From Paenibacillaceae bacterium (GTDB lineage: Bacteria > Bacillota > Bacilli > Paenibacillales > Paenibacillaceae), in the NCBI GenBank assembly GCA_004134985.1, contig REGQ01000004.1, forward strand, positions 62,001 through 126,000: a DNA stretch of 64,000 bases, given 5' to 3'. Each line of letters opens with the position of its first letter. Within the stretch, counting starts at the first letter, position 1. The notes beneath the pieces are model-generated. The model saw only the letters and a list, made by a program, of their open reading frames with translations. It searched no databases and was not told the origin of the DNA. Of this stretch, positions 25,923 to 34,602 are shown one piece after another. Position numbers and translations under genes: made by a program.

Positions 25923-28621
25923 CACTACAACGTATTGAAATGTTTCAGGGGCTATCCAACATGGAACTGGCCAAGCTGCTCGGCCAGTTGGACAAACGCA
26001 GCTTGCCAGCGGGATCGACCTTGTTTGAACAAGGTGACAGCGGGCAGAGCATGTACATTATTGAACAAGGGGAAGTTGCGCTATATGCGGTTGCGGAGAG
26101 CGGCTCACGGCAGCTGCTGGCGGTGCTTTATGCCGGAGATGCGCTGGGGGAGATGGCGCTGCTTACCGACGAGCGCCGTTCGGCATCTGCCGTGGCGCAG
26201 AGCGATACGATGCTGTTTGAGATCAATCGAAAAACCTTTGATCGTCTAATTGCCGAGCACCCGCTTATTTCCGCTTATTTTATCCGGCTGCTATCTCGCC
26301 GACTCGTCAATACGAACCAGCGGCTGCAGGCGTCCAAGGAAACGGAAACCCAGTGGGTCAGACAAGAACTTGAGCAGATGGAAGACAAGCATCGTGAATT
26401 TCTGCTCTGGTGCATGCATGTTCAGGCAGCAGACGACAAGCTCGTTGCCCATACATTCGGCTTCGGGCTGGAGGCGGAACTTGCCTCCTTTCCGAAGCTG
26501 GCGCAGTGGCTGAGCGTGAGCGCTGCAGTTGACGGTCGGTTGCGTCGGGTCACCGTGCTGCCGGCCATGGCCGAGCAGCTTCGCAAGCTGGAGCTGTCCG
26601 GCGCTGGCGCGGAGCATGCTGCGCAGCGGGTGGCTGATGCGGCCGGTTATTACGAATCGTCGGGGGATTACGCCGCAGCGGCGGAGCTTTATGCCGACCA
26701 CAAGAATTGGGAGGCGCTGTTGAACATGGCCGGTGCCGCGCTGCAAGGCGGAGCCGAAGCCGGCGCCGATGCTATAGTCAGGACCAATGGCAAAGCCGGA
26801 AGCACTGCCAGCGCTCTAGCGACCCAAGCCGGCCCCCAGCAGGCTGCCATCTGCCAACAACTGCATCGTTGCCCGCAGCACCACTTAACCGCCCGGTTTG
26901 ACCTGGTCGAATATTATATTGACTATTGCCGCAAGCATGACCCGGCTTCTGGTCTGACGCTAATCGAGTTTGTGCTGAATGAGCAAGCCGCTGCTTGTTC
27001 ACGTCAGCAGCTGCTCGCAGTCTACGAATGGGGGGCGGAGCTAAGCCGCTGTCTGAACCGCAGGCAGCAAGCCTATGAATATATGCAATTGGCTGAAGCT
27101 GCGGCGCTTTCCTTGTCTGAACCAGTTGGAGGGAAAGCGGATGAGGAACGGGCTTTTCAATTGGCGAAACAGAAAGTAGCCGGCCGAAGGCATCAATATT
27201 TGGCGGAAAATGCCGGACGGCTTGTGAAGCGGCGCAGCTTGACGGCGATATGTGCAATAATGCTGGCATTGCTATGTTTAGTGCTGCCATATGTGCTCGA
27301 ACCGACAGCTGGCTTGTCTCGTGAAGCGATGATTTTTATCGGGATTGCTCTGGCAGCCGTCATCATGTGGATTATTAACATCGTGCCTGATTACATTGTG
27401 GCGCTGGGCATGGTGATGTTATGGGTGCTCAGCGGCACGGTGGATGCGCAAACGGCATTGTCCGGCTTTGCCTCTACGACCTGGCTGTTTATGATTTTCA
27501 TCATGGCCATCAGCGCGGTCATTATGAAATCCGGCATTTTATATCGGTTTTCCTTAAATGCACTCAAGCGGTTCCCGCCTACCTACCGCGGGCAGTTGTG
27601 GGGAGTTGTTGTCGGGGGAATCGTGATGAACCCGCTTATCCCGTCCTCGTCGGCGAAGGTGTCGCTGGGGGTCCCTGTCGCCCAAACGTTGTCCGAATCG
27701 ATGGGACTTGCCGAAAAAAGCCGCGGGGCTGCTGGTTTGGGCCTGGCTGCGATGATTTTCTACGGCTTCACAGCGCCTTTTGTACTGACAGGCTCCTATA
27801 CGAATGTCATGGCCTATGGACTTGTGTCACAGCATTCGCCAATTACATGGCTGCAGTGGTTTTTCTATGCGCTGCCAGCCTTCGCAATCTTTTGCACGAT
27901 GCTGCTGCTGGTTCTGACGCGAATGTTCCGCAATGCGGCGCCAGCCAAAACCGTCTCCCCCGAAGTGCTTCACGAACAGCTGCGTTTGCTGGGGCCTTTG
28001 ACCCGTGAGGAGCGCTTGTCCCTGTTTGCCGTCGTGGGAAGCATTGGACTGATGATGCTGCAGCCGCTGCATGGCATCGACAGCACCTGGATTATGCTGT
28101 TGGGGTTTTCCGTGCTCGTCGTCAGCGGCGTACTGGACAGAAAGACCATCGCTAGCGGCATTGACTGGACTTTTTTGCTGTTTCTCGGGGTGGCGTTCAG
28201 TTTTGCCGGGGCGGTCAGGGAACTGGGGATTGCCGAGGTGCTTTCAACATTCTTGAACGAGTATATGGCGCCGTTCGCCTCGTCGCCCGCTTTGTTTTTG
28301 CTGGCTGTCATCGTGCTGTCCTTTGTAGTCACGCTTGTGATCCGAGATGATCCTGCGGTAATTTTGCTGGTGACCGCGCTGCTTCCACTGGCGGAAGGCG
28401 CAGGCATCCATCCGTGGATTGTCGTATTCGTCATTTTGCTTGCGACAGACCCGTTTTTCTTCGCTTATCAGTCGCCGACCTATCTGACGGCCTATTACAG
28501 CACAGAGGGAAAAGCTTTTAATCATCGTCAGGGTCAGCGGATCGGATTGTGGTACGCCTTTGCGGTACTGCTTCTCACAATGCTGTGTATTCCCTATTGG
28601 CAGTGGCTCGATTTGCTTTGA
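25919..28621 (+). CDS. Cyclic-nucleotide-binding domain fused to SLC13/DASS-type transporter
   Basis: 900 residues. Residues about 1-125 are a CAP_ED domain with the phosphate-binding cassette GDALGEMALLTDERRSAS (Glu and Arg present). Residues about 125-430 are soluble, with a TPR-like helical part (GYYESSGDYAAAAELYADH). Residues about 435-900 hold roughly a dozen membrane segments of the sodium:dicarboxylate/sulfate symporter family (NPLIPSSSAKVSLGVP is the family's substrate-loop type motif). A transporter gated by a bound nucleotide is the natural inference. Downstream of and overlapping the MBL-fold gene. Confidence 0.88.
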   Translation: MTLQRIEMFQGLSNMELAKLLGQLDKRSLPAGSTLFEQGDSGQSMYIIEQGEVALYAVAESGSRQLLAVLYAGDALGEMALLTDERRSASAVAQSDTMLFEINRKTFDRLIAEHPLISAYFIRLLSRRLVNTNQRLQASKETETQWVRQELEQMEDKHREFLLWCMHVQAADDKLVAHTFGFGLEAELASFPKLAQWLSVSAAVDGRLRRVTVLPAMAEQLRKLELSGAGAEHAAQRVADAAGYYESSGDYAAAAELYADHKNWEALLNMAGAALQGGAEAGADAIVRTNGKAGSTASALATQAGPQQAAICQQLHRCPQHHLTARFDLVEYYIDYCRKHDPASGLTLIEFVLNEQAAACSRQQLLAVYEWGAELSRCLNRRQQAYEYMQLAEAAALSLSEPVGGKADEERAFQLAKQKVAGRRHQYLAENAGRLVKRRSLTAICAIMLALLCLVLPYVLEPTAGLSREAMIFIGIALAAVIMWIINIVPDYIVALGMVMLWVLSGTVDAQTALSGFASTTWLFMIFIMAISAVIMKSGILYRFSLNALKRFPPTYRGQLWGVVVGGIVMNPLIPSSSAKVSLGVPVAQTLSESMGLAEKSRGAAGLGLAAMIFYGFTAPFVLTGSYTNVMAYGLVSQHSPITWLQWFFYALPAFAIFCTMLLLVLTRMFRNAAPAKTVSPEVLHEQLRLLGPLTREERLSLFAVVGSIGLMMLQPLHGIDSTWIMLLGFSVLVVSGVLDRKTIASGIDWTFLLFLGVAFSFAGAVRELGIAEVLSTFLNEYMAPFASSPALFLLAVIVLSFVVTLVIRDDPAVILLVTALLPLAEGAGIHPWIVVFVILLATDPFFFAYQSPTYLTAYYSTEGKAFNHRQGQRIGLWYAFAVLLLTMLCIPYWQWLDLL

Positions 28622-28735
28622 TGACCGAAAAAGGTTCAGTTTTCAAAAAGCGGGGTAAGGTAGAAATAAGCCGCGTATCAAGTGATCAAGCTAACACGAG
28701 AAATTTCTGCTGCGGTCTGAAAGGGGTGGATTCGG

Positions 28736-29128
28736 ATGGACAGATATCCGAATTACAATCCAAACAAGCAATCGGATGACAATCTAAAATCAAAAACAAA
28801 TAATGATCAGAATACAGATCGGCGAGAATGGGAAATTTACCGCCATTTGTCGTCGGGTCAGAAAGCAAATTTGTACTGGTGGATTTCCTTCGCGCTGTTC
28901 CTTGCCGGAAGCGGGTTCTGGATCGCCGATTTATTATGGGGCAATGAGCGAACGGCGATTAGCGGGTTAATGATGGCAGGCCCTGTCATTGTTGGTGCTG
29001 TAGGATTTGCTTATGCCTACACCTCCTACCAGAGAATGGCTACGCGCCGCGCTTATGTGGTGGGAGCATTGCATCTGCTATTATTTCTATGGTTTCCGCT
29101 ATACAGCTTATTGGAAGCTTTCTTCTAG
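28736..29128 (+). CDS. Small membrane protein of unknown function
   Basis: 130 residues. A hydrophilic, Asn-rich N-terminus of about 35 residues, then three membrane segments (about 42-64, 70-92, 100-125). AAAGGGGTG precedes the ATG. A strong terminator follows. No family recognised. Confidence 0.75.
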   Translation: MDRYPNYNPNKQSDDNLKSKTNNDQNTDRREWEIYRHLSSGQKANLYWWISFALFLAGSGFWIADLLWGNERTAISGLMMAGPVIVGAVGFAYAYTSYQRMATRRAYVVGALHLLLFLWFPLYSLLEAFF

Positions 29129-29216
29129 TGATAGAGCAATTAAGAAGGATCGGTTTACACAACAACCGCAGCAGCTACGTGTGGCTAGAGCGGCATGAAT
29201 GGTTATCATCGTAAAC

Positions 29217-29252
29217 AAAGAACCTGACGTCTCCCAGGACGTCAGGTTCTTT
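29217..29252. terminator. Bidirectional terminator
   Basis: AAAGAACCTGACGTC-6 nt-GACGTCAGGTTCTTT, a perfect 15-bp stem with A/T ends on both sides. Confidence 0.88.
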
Positions 29253-29362
29253 GTGCGCAGAAGACAATGATTGCCGCTAATTCGGTTGTGGCTAAGAGCA
29301 GTGCCAACTGAGGTCAGTCGCGTTAAGGTCAGTCTATTGGCGGGTAGATACTCCATCCGGCC

Positions 29363-29477
29363 TGTATACCCTATCTCAGGTTGCGGCGTATGCCGATCCG
29401 AAACGTCTCGATTGGTGCTGCGCCTGCCTTTGCCAGCATTTCGCCGCTGGATCGATCTAGCTGAGATAGGGTATACA
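29363..29477. repeat. 115-bp element bounded by a 17-bp perfect inverted repeat
   Basis: TGTATACCCTATCTCAG at 29363-29379 and its exact complement at 29461-29477, with 81 bp between. No ORF, and no obvious target duplication next to the ends. It may be a small foldback element (MITE-like) or a structured RNA. The stretch 29129-29540 holds nothing else besides the terminator. Confidence 0.65.
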
Positions 29478-29540
29478 AGAAAACGGGCACATCACCCTCT
29501 GAGGAAACAAAGACATGCCCTGCTTGCAGCCAAGTCTGGC

Positions 29541-29882
29541 CTATTTCAATGATTCAGGTTCCGGATCAAAATCATCGTTATGATCCTCCTGCTTCATGAA
29601 CGGCACAATTGGAGACTCCAAACTGGCGATAGTAGCAGACAAATCGCTCACTTCGTTCTCCAGCTTGCGAATGTGACGCTTCATCTTGAACTGGCGGGTA
29701 ATGCCGAATAATCCTACCGTCAGCCCGCCGAGCAGCGTCGAAGCAAGGATGACGAGAATGAGTGGGGTTTTCGTTTGGGTAAACAGGAAATTAACCTGAA
29801 CCGCTTCAACATTAATAACGGCGAACACAGCGGTAATCAAGGCGAATAATAAGGCGGAAATTACGATCCATTGCACTTTCAT
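29541..29882 (-). CDS. LapA-domain membrane protein
   Basis: 113 residues: two membrane segments (about 5-26 and 42-62), then a coiled coil (KRHIRKLENEVSDLSATIASLE) and an acidic tail. The two-helix hairpin with VINVEAVQVNFLF between is the LapA/DUF1049 pattern. In Gram-positives its job is unknown. AGGAG site before ATG. Monocistronic. Confidence 0.82.
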   Translation of the reverse strand: MKVQWIVISALLFALITAVFAVINVEAVQVNFLFTQTKTPLILVILASTLLGGLTVGLFGITRQFKMKRHIRKLENEVSDLSATIASLESPIVPFMKQEDHNDDFDPEPESLK

Positions 29883-30057
29883 TGTGCACTCCTCATTTCA
29901 TAACTATAGTGGCGTTATCCTGGTTGGACTGCTGTTTAAATCGATTATACATGGTGAGACTACGGACGACAACGAGCGATGTGCAAATGTACTGCTGTCA
30001 GCTATCCCATCTATGCTCCTTTCGCAATCGACCCTATTCATTTAGAATTTATTAATC

Positions 30058-30081
30058 TATAATATTATTCAAAATGAATAT
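30058..30081 (+). promoter_or_regulatory. Promoter with palindromic operator, site A
   Basis: -10 TATAAT (30058-30063), one base, then TTATTCA-AAA-TGAATAT (30065-30081). A second, weaker copy (TATTCA-TTT-AGAATT) lies at 30035-30049, over the -35. Same layout as sites B and C at 32 kb. Confidence 0.65.
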
Positions 30082-30100
30082 TTTTTAAGGAGGCCAACGT

Positions 30101-31312
30101 ATGGGGTCGCAAATGTTTTTATTTGATCGGTTTCGCACTGGAAGGCTGCTGTATAACAAGCAAGGTCTGGCACAGCCGGAGCCGGTATGGAACTATAAGC
30201 TGCCGAGCTACCCGTTGAAGTCACCGGAGTCGACATTGGTAATGGACGAAGAACAGAATATTTACTTTGGCAGTCATGATGCTTGCTTCTATTCATTAAC
30301 TTATGAGGGGAAGCTGCGCTGGTTTTTTCGGGCCACCGGCAAAATTTACTCCAGTCCGCTGATTTATAATGATATCGTCTGCTTTGCTGATGTGAATGGT
30401 CATTTGTTCGGATTTTCGCTGCAAGGAAATTTACTGTGGCATGTCGATTTAACCGCCTCCCACCGCAAAACCTTGTCCAAGGCCGGCAAGCTGTGGGATC
30501 TGGCCAAGCGCAAGTGGAAAAATCAATTTTCCTCGCCGAACAATCTGTGGGATGCGAAATGCTGGTCTTCCCCTAATGTAGATGACAACGGCGTGCTTTA
30601 TATGACCGGTTACGGGAAGGGGCTGCATGCCATTGACATCCATACGGGACAAGTGAAGTGGGAGCGCGATTTGGGCAAGCCGCGAAACCATCTCAGCGGA
30701 GTTGCTATTAATGAAGAGAATGAAATATTTGCCGCAGCGCAGGAGAAGCAGATTGTCTGCTATAAGCCGGACGGGACGCTGAAATGGAACTTCAGGACAA
30801 AGGCGGGCTATGAGGGCTGGAGCAATCCTTCGATTGATCCGGAACGTCAGCTTGTCTATGTCCCTGTGTCCCGCAGCCATCAGTCTGCGGTGGTATACGC
30901 ACTTGATTATACAGGTAAGCTGAAATGGGAAGCCGTGCTCCCTACTGGCACGAAAGGAACGGCGGCTGTGTCATATGATCGTTATATATTGATAGCCGGG
31001 CTTGACGGCTTGCTCTATTTTCTGGACAAGGAAAACGGACGGATCATTCGCAAACTCACGCTTGGCTGCGCGCAAAATGGCTTATGGACGACTGCAAGTA
31101 TTGACCAAAACGGCTATTTGTTCATTACGACCAAGGAAAGCGCCGATCAGCAGCCCAACAAGCAGGTTGGATCGATTGTCTGTTTGACGAGGGATGGGGA
31201 AGTGGTATGGAAGCATCGAATTGGCAAGGGACATTCCACGCCGGTAATTGATGATCAAGGGCGGTTGTATGCTGGTTCATGGACCGGGGAACTGATTTGT
31301 ATCCAGACTTGA
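30101..31312 (+). CDS. PQQ-type beta-propeller repeat protein
   Basis: 403 residues with about eight WD-like/PQQ blades, each with a G.L.W or G..KW turn (EGKLRWFF, QGNLLWHVDL, TGQVKWERDL, DGTLKWNF, TGKLKWEA, DGEVVWKHRI) and a GYL/GLLYFLD strand. No signal peptide, so probably cytoplasmic, unlike periplasmic PQQ enzymes; it need not bind PQQ. AAGGAGG site. Its promoter shares an operator with genes at the head of the polysaccharide locus, so a role there is likely but undefined. Confidence 0.8.
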   Translation: MGSQMFLFDRFRTGRLLYNKQGLAQPEPVWNYKLPSYPLKSPESTLVMDEEQNIYFGSHDACFYSLTYEGKLRWFFRATGKIYSSPLIYNDIVCFADVNGHLFGFSLQGNLLWHVDLTASHRKTLSKAGKLWDLAKRKWKNQFSSPNNLWDAKCWSSPNVDDNGVLYMTGYGKGLHAIDIHTGQVKWERDLGKPRNHLSGVAINEENEIFAAAQEKQIVCYKPDGTLKWNFRTKAGYEGWSNPSIDPERQLVYVPVSRSHQSAVVYALDYTGKLKWEAVLPTGTKGTAAVSYDRYILIAGLDGLLYFLDKENGRIIRKLTLGCAQNGLWTTASIDQNGYLFITTKESADQQPNKQVGSIVCLTRDGEVVWKHRIGKGHSTPVIDDQGRLYAGSWTGELICIQT

Positions 31313-31341
31313 TCCTGGAGAAGTGATGCTTTCGGAAGCGA

Positions 31342-31400
31342 GGTGTGCACCGGCCCAGAAAACACTGGAAAAAAGTTGCTGGGCCAGTCGCACCATTTTT
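31342..31400 (+). terminator. Intrinsic terminator after the propeller gene
   Basis: GGTG/CACC and GGCCCAG/CTGGGCC pair around an internal loop, followed by ATTTTTT. Confidence 0.7.
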
Positions 31401-31439
31401 TATAAAGATTGTTTAAAGACAGGGTGCATTAGACATTGT

Positions 31440-31982
31440 TTAAAGGACCGCCGGATTGGGAAACTTGCCCCGGGTGGAATTGCTTTTGTCCTTGTTGCGA
31501 ATCACTTTGGCAGGGATGCCAATTGCTGTACAATCGTTCGGAATGTTCTCCACAACGACCGCATTTGCGCCGATCATCACGTTGCTTCCCACCGTGATTT
31601 TGCCAAGCAATTTGGCGCCGCAGCCGACCATCACATTGTCGCCCAGCATCGGGAACCCTCCCTTTGAGCCATGCGAAGCCCCGAGCGTAACCCCGTGATA
31701 AAGTTTGGCGTTTCTGCCAACGACAGCTCCTTTGCCAATGACCAGCCCGCAGCCGTGCACGATGATGCAGCCCCCTTCAATACGAGCGCGGTAATCAATA
31801 TCAATGCTGTATAAAACCTGGATAAATCTAGTTAATACAAGCGGAATAAGCGGTATTTTTCGTTTCCAAAGCATGCGCGAAATGCGGTAGAAAAGCAGGG
31901 CATGAAATCCGCGGTTAGCTAAAATTGTCGAAAGCGCGCTCCCCTTGGCGGCCCGCAAATCCTGGCGAAGTTCAGTTAACAT
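31440..31982 (-). CDS. Serine O-acetyltransferase-like hexapeptide acyltransferase
   Basis: 180 residues. An N-terminal helical part (about 1-60) followed by left-handed beta-helix hexapeptide repeats, with HGCGLVIGKGAVVGRNAKLYHGVTLG (catalytic His) and IGANAVVVENIP, as in CysE and in EPS acetyltransferases. As a stand-alone gene in a polysaccharide locus, sugar O-acetylation is as likely as cysteine synthesis. Minus strand, convergent with the propeller gene, with AGGGAGG site and operator site B at its promoter. Confidence 0.83.
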   Translation of the reverse strand: MLTELRQDLRAAKGSALSTILANRGFHALLFYRISRMLWKRKIPLIPLVLTRFIQVLYSIDIDYRARIEGGCIIVHGCGLVIGKGAVVGRNAKLYHGVTLGASHGSKGGFPMLGDNVMVGCGAKLLGKITVGSNVMIGANAVVVENIPNDCTAIGIPAKVIRNKDKSNSTRGKFPNPAVL

Positions 31983-32004
31983 CCGAATCGGCCTCCCTAA
32001 AATT

Positions 32005-32029
32005 ATTATTCATTATGAATAATATCATA
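32005..32029 (-). promoter_or_regulatory. Promoter with palindromic operator, site B
   Basis: Minus strand -10 TATGAT (32024-32029), one base, then a perfect TTATTCA-3 nt-TGAATAA (32006-32022); the full dyad is ATTATTCATTATGAATAAT. Drives the acetyltransferase. The rest of 31983-32302 has no gene. Confidence 0.68.
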
Positions 32030-32206
32030 CTAACACAATCCTAATTTTCAGTGAAGGGTCACCCATTTGTTATCGAGTCTTATGAGCAGGAACAACCGAA
32101 CAATCACTGTGATATTCATGCAAATGTTCGGCTAGGTAATAAGTAGTGTTTCGCAAAAACTAAAATAATTCGACAAATAACGACACAATTTTCATTTTTT
32201 ATACTT

Positions 32207-32228
32207 TATAATTATTCAAAACGGATAA
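32207..32228 (+). promoter_or_regulatory. Promoter with palindromic operator, site C
   Basis: -10 TATAAT (32207-32212) running into TTATTCA-AAA-CGGATAA. The left half is exact; the right half matches 5 of 7. Upstream of the 155-aa gene. Confidence 0.55.
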
Positions 32229-32302
32229 CTTAATTTCAGAAAGAAGGCTCGATAAGCAAAGACCTTAAAACAGGATAGGATGGGGAATGGAGGAAACTGG
32301 TA

Positions 32303-32770
32303 ATGAATGTGGATCGCAAGTTTATGAAGATGAGAACTTACAGCATCGCTAATGAACAGCTTGATCAAATTTCGGACAGTCTCCAAAATCTGCTGCGGCA
32401 GAAGCGGCAAGCGCTGAGAGTAAGAGAGTTCATGACATGTCTGGCTCAAGATCCTGCGCTTGATTATGAGAAGTCGTCTTGCGGGAAGCGGAGCATAACG
32501 GAGCTGCTGCAGTTGGCAGAGTACCCTATCAAGCAAGAACTGGTCTACGATTACAGCAAAAAACGGTTTGTCGGTTCCAATCAGAAGCCTCATGTTGATA
32601 TGGCTGAACTGTTTTCAATGCTGCTGCGCCGGCTGGGTGTCAATGCAACTTTTGAAGATTTCATGGATCATATGCTGAATGGAGGGAGCATTAACGGATT
32701 TATTCAGGAATGTTTGGAATCAAAACCCCAGTTTACAAAGCAGGCTGGTCTGAATTATACTGTGAAATAA
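32303..32770 (+). CDS. Unrecognised protein at head of EPS locus
   Basis: 155 residues, soluble, helical, Lys/Gln-rich. No recognised domain. GGAGG before the ATG. Its promoter shares the TTATTCA-type operator with its neighbours, and it lies 210 bp upstream of the Wzz-type gene. A regulatory or structural role in polysaccharide production is inference from position. Confidence 0.72.
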   Translation: MNVDRKFMKMRTYSIANEQLDQISDSLQNLLRQKRQALRVREFMTCLAQDPALDYEKSSCGKRSITELLQLAEYPIKQELVYDYSKKRFVGSNQKPHVDMAELFSMLLRRLGVNATFEDFMDHMLNGGSINGFIQECLESKPQFTKQAGLNYTVK

Positions 32771-32787
32771 TTCCTCATAATGAATAA
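32771..32787 (+). promoter_or_regulatory. Palindromic operator-like site D
   Basis: TTCCTCA-TAA-TGAATAA, right half exact, left half 5 of 7, directly after the stop of the 155-aa gene and ahead of the main EPS operon. No clear -10 next to it. Confidence 0.4.
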
Positions 32788-32980
32788 CTTTTAATTTACT
32801 GCCTTACAAACAGTCGAATCATGGCGATTTGCGCGCGGTGATTCGACTTCAAGGCTGCATGGATCAGGAGACAAGGAGGCTGCTGGTAGTGACCGAAAAC
32901 AAAAGAAAACGATGTATGAAATTTTTTTTGGGTAAAAGGTCGCGAATTGAATAATAATTATCGTAACGGAGGTCAATCCC

Positions 32981-33730
32981 TTGGAATTAAAACAATACTG
33001 GAACATCATTCTCAAGAAGCTATGGCTGATCGCCATATTGGTAGTTGCTGCAACCGTCGGGACTGGAATTTATTCCTACTATTTCGTCAATCCGCAATAT
33101 GAAGCATCGACGAAGCTGATTGTGAATCAAACCAGCAATCCAAGCGATATCCTTTCCAAGATCGACTTAAGCACGATCAACTCCAATATCCAACTGGTGA
33201 AGAGTTACAAGGAAATCATTAAAACGAACCGCATTATGGACGCTGTAGCGAGTCAGTACCCTGGACTCGGCATGAGCGCAGGCGAATTGATCGATAAAGT
33301 AAGTGTCAGCTCAGTCAACGATACATTGGTCATGTCTGTGACAGCACGCGACCCTTCCTATAAGCAGGCAGCAGAGGTCGTCAACGCGGTGTCACTCGTG
33401 TTTCAACAAGAGATCCCGAATTTGATGAGTGTCGACAATGTTTCCATTCTCAATGAGGCTGATCCGACGAAAACACCTGCGCCGGTTTCTCCAAACCCGC
33501 TTATGAACATCGCCGTCTCGTTTGCGTTATCGCTGCTGCTTGGACTGGGACTGGCGCTGCTGCTCGAGTATCTCGACGATACCGTCAAGACGGAAGAGGA
33601 TGTCGCGACACTGCTTGGCATTCCAACCTTGTCCGTCATTCCGAAAATCAAGGAGAGCGATCTGGTTGTCGACAAACGGCAAGCGGTCGAGTCTGTCAGG
33701 AGGGAAAGCAATGTCACGTTCGAATCGTAG
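32981..33730 (+). CDS. Wzz/YveK-type polysaccharide co-polymerase (kinase modulator)
   Basis: 249 residues with membrane segments at about 14-35 and 170-192 flanking an extracytoplasmic domain, and the PNPLMNIAVSFALSLLLGLG motif with preceding Pro-rich stretch typical of the chain-length regulator/CapA family. The C-terminal cytoplasmic tail should touch the kinase encoded next, which overlaps by 20 bp. The start is TTG behind ACGGAGG. First gene of the long operon. Confidence 0.92.
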   Translation: MELKQYWNIILKKLWLIAILVVAATVGTGIYSYYFVNPQYEASTKLIVNQTSNPSDILSKIDLSTINSNIQLVKSYKEIIKTNRIMDAVASQYPGLGMSAGELIDKVSVSSVNDTLVMSVTARDPSYKQAAEVVNAVSLVFQQEIPNLMSVDNVSILNEADPTKTPAPVSPNPLMNIAVSFALSLLLGLGLALLLEYLDDTVKTEEDVATLLGIPTLSVIPKIKESDLVVDKRQAVESVRRESNVTFES

Positions 33731-34385
33731 CTGGCCGTTAATTACCGAATCGAATCCCAAGTCGCCGATATCAGAGGCCTACAAAATTTTGCGTACGAAT
33801 ATTGAATTCTCCAACCTGGAGGAAGATGTACAGACAATTATGGTTACCTCCTCGAAAATGAGCGAAGGCAAAAGTACAACCTCAGCGAACATTGCTGTCA
33901 CCTATTCTCAGGCGAACAAGCGCGTGCTGCTGATCGATGCCGATTTGCGCAAGCCGACACAGCATCAGGTGTTTAGCGTATCGAATCGGCTCGGGCTGAC
34001 CTCGGCGCTCAGCAACCAGCATGATCTGGAGGAGGTGCTGGCATCTACTTCGGTGCCGAATCTGACGGTGCTCCCATCAGGCCCGATTCCGCCCAACCCT
34101 TCCGAGATGCTGGCTTCCAAGCGGATGACGGCGCTGCTGGAGAAGACGCGGGAGCTGTTCGATATCATCATCGTGGACACGCCGCCTATTACGGTCGTCA
34201 CGGATTCCCAAATTGTCGCTGCCAAGTGTGACGGCGTCATTATGGTCATCGATGCCGGAAGTGTGAAGAAAGAAGCAGCATTGAAAGCAAAGATGAGTCT
34301 GGAGCATGTCAAAGCACGCATTCTTGGCGTTGTGCTGAACAACGTCAATCGCAAAGATGCAGAAGGTTACTACTACTACAACTAA
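33711..34385 (+). CDS. Bacterial tyrosine kinase (BY-kinase, CapB/YwqD/EpsB type)
   Basis: 224 residues from the ATG at 33711 (AGGAGGG ahead); a longer open frame upstream is a shadow of the Wzz gene. Walker A is SEGKST (GKS 53-55), Walker A' LLIDADLRKP (about 73-82), Walker B IIIVDTPP. It ends in a YYYY cluster, the autophosphorylation site. It controls chain length and export with the Wzz partner; a PHP-type phosphatase at 54.8 kb should reverse it. Confidence 0.94.
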   Translation: MSRSNRSWPLITESNPKSPISEAYKILRTNIEFSNLEEDVQTIMVTSSKMSEGKSTTSANIAVTYSQANKRVLLIDADLRKPTQHQVFSVSNRLGLTSALSNQHDLEEVLASTSVPNLTVLPSGPIPPNPSEMLASKRMTALLEKTRELFDIIIVDTPPITVVTDSQIVAAKCDGVIMVIDAGSVKKEAALKAKMSLEHVKARILGVVLNNVNRKDAEGYYYYN

Positions 34386-34439
34386 ACAATGGTTTTATTA
34401 AAAGGTTGAGCGGAAGATGGTAAAGTCTCCTGCACCTGT

Positions 34440-34550
34440 ATCACTGGAGGCACTCGGTCATGCTGTGGGTCGCTGGCGGCCTTAGACGTTCATCGTCAAT
34501 GGTGTGATGTGAGGGCGGGTTAAATGCCCGGTTAACGGTATTATCTTTTA
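34440..34550 (+). ncRNA. Probable EAR/epsC-type antitermination RNA
   Basis: A 217-bp gap between the kinase and galU, the only sizeable gap in an otherwise gapless operon. It contains a GACG-TTCAT-CGTC hairpin (34485-34497), a GGGC...GCCC hairpin (34513-34529) and a conserved-looking GTGGGTCGCTGGCGGCC segment. Known biology: EAR RNA lies after the kinase gene in Bacillales eps operons and allows read-through of distant terminators. I could not run a covariance search. Confidence 0.6.
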
Positions 34551-34602
34551 CCCAACAGGCAAGTGCTCAGAACCAATAATATAAAAAGATAGGGTGATCA
34601 GA

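Noticed and set aside
33522-34385. 287-residue version of the BY-kinase
   Set aside because: The first 63 codons are an out-of-frame reading of the Wzz gene; ATG 33711 has AGGAGGG and matches the family length.
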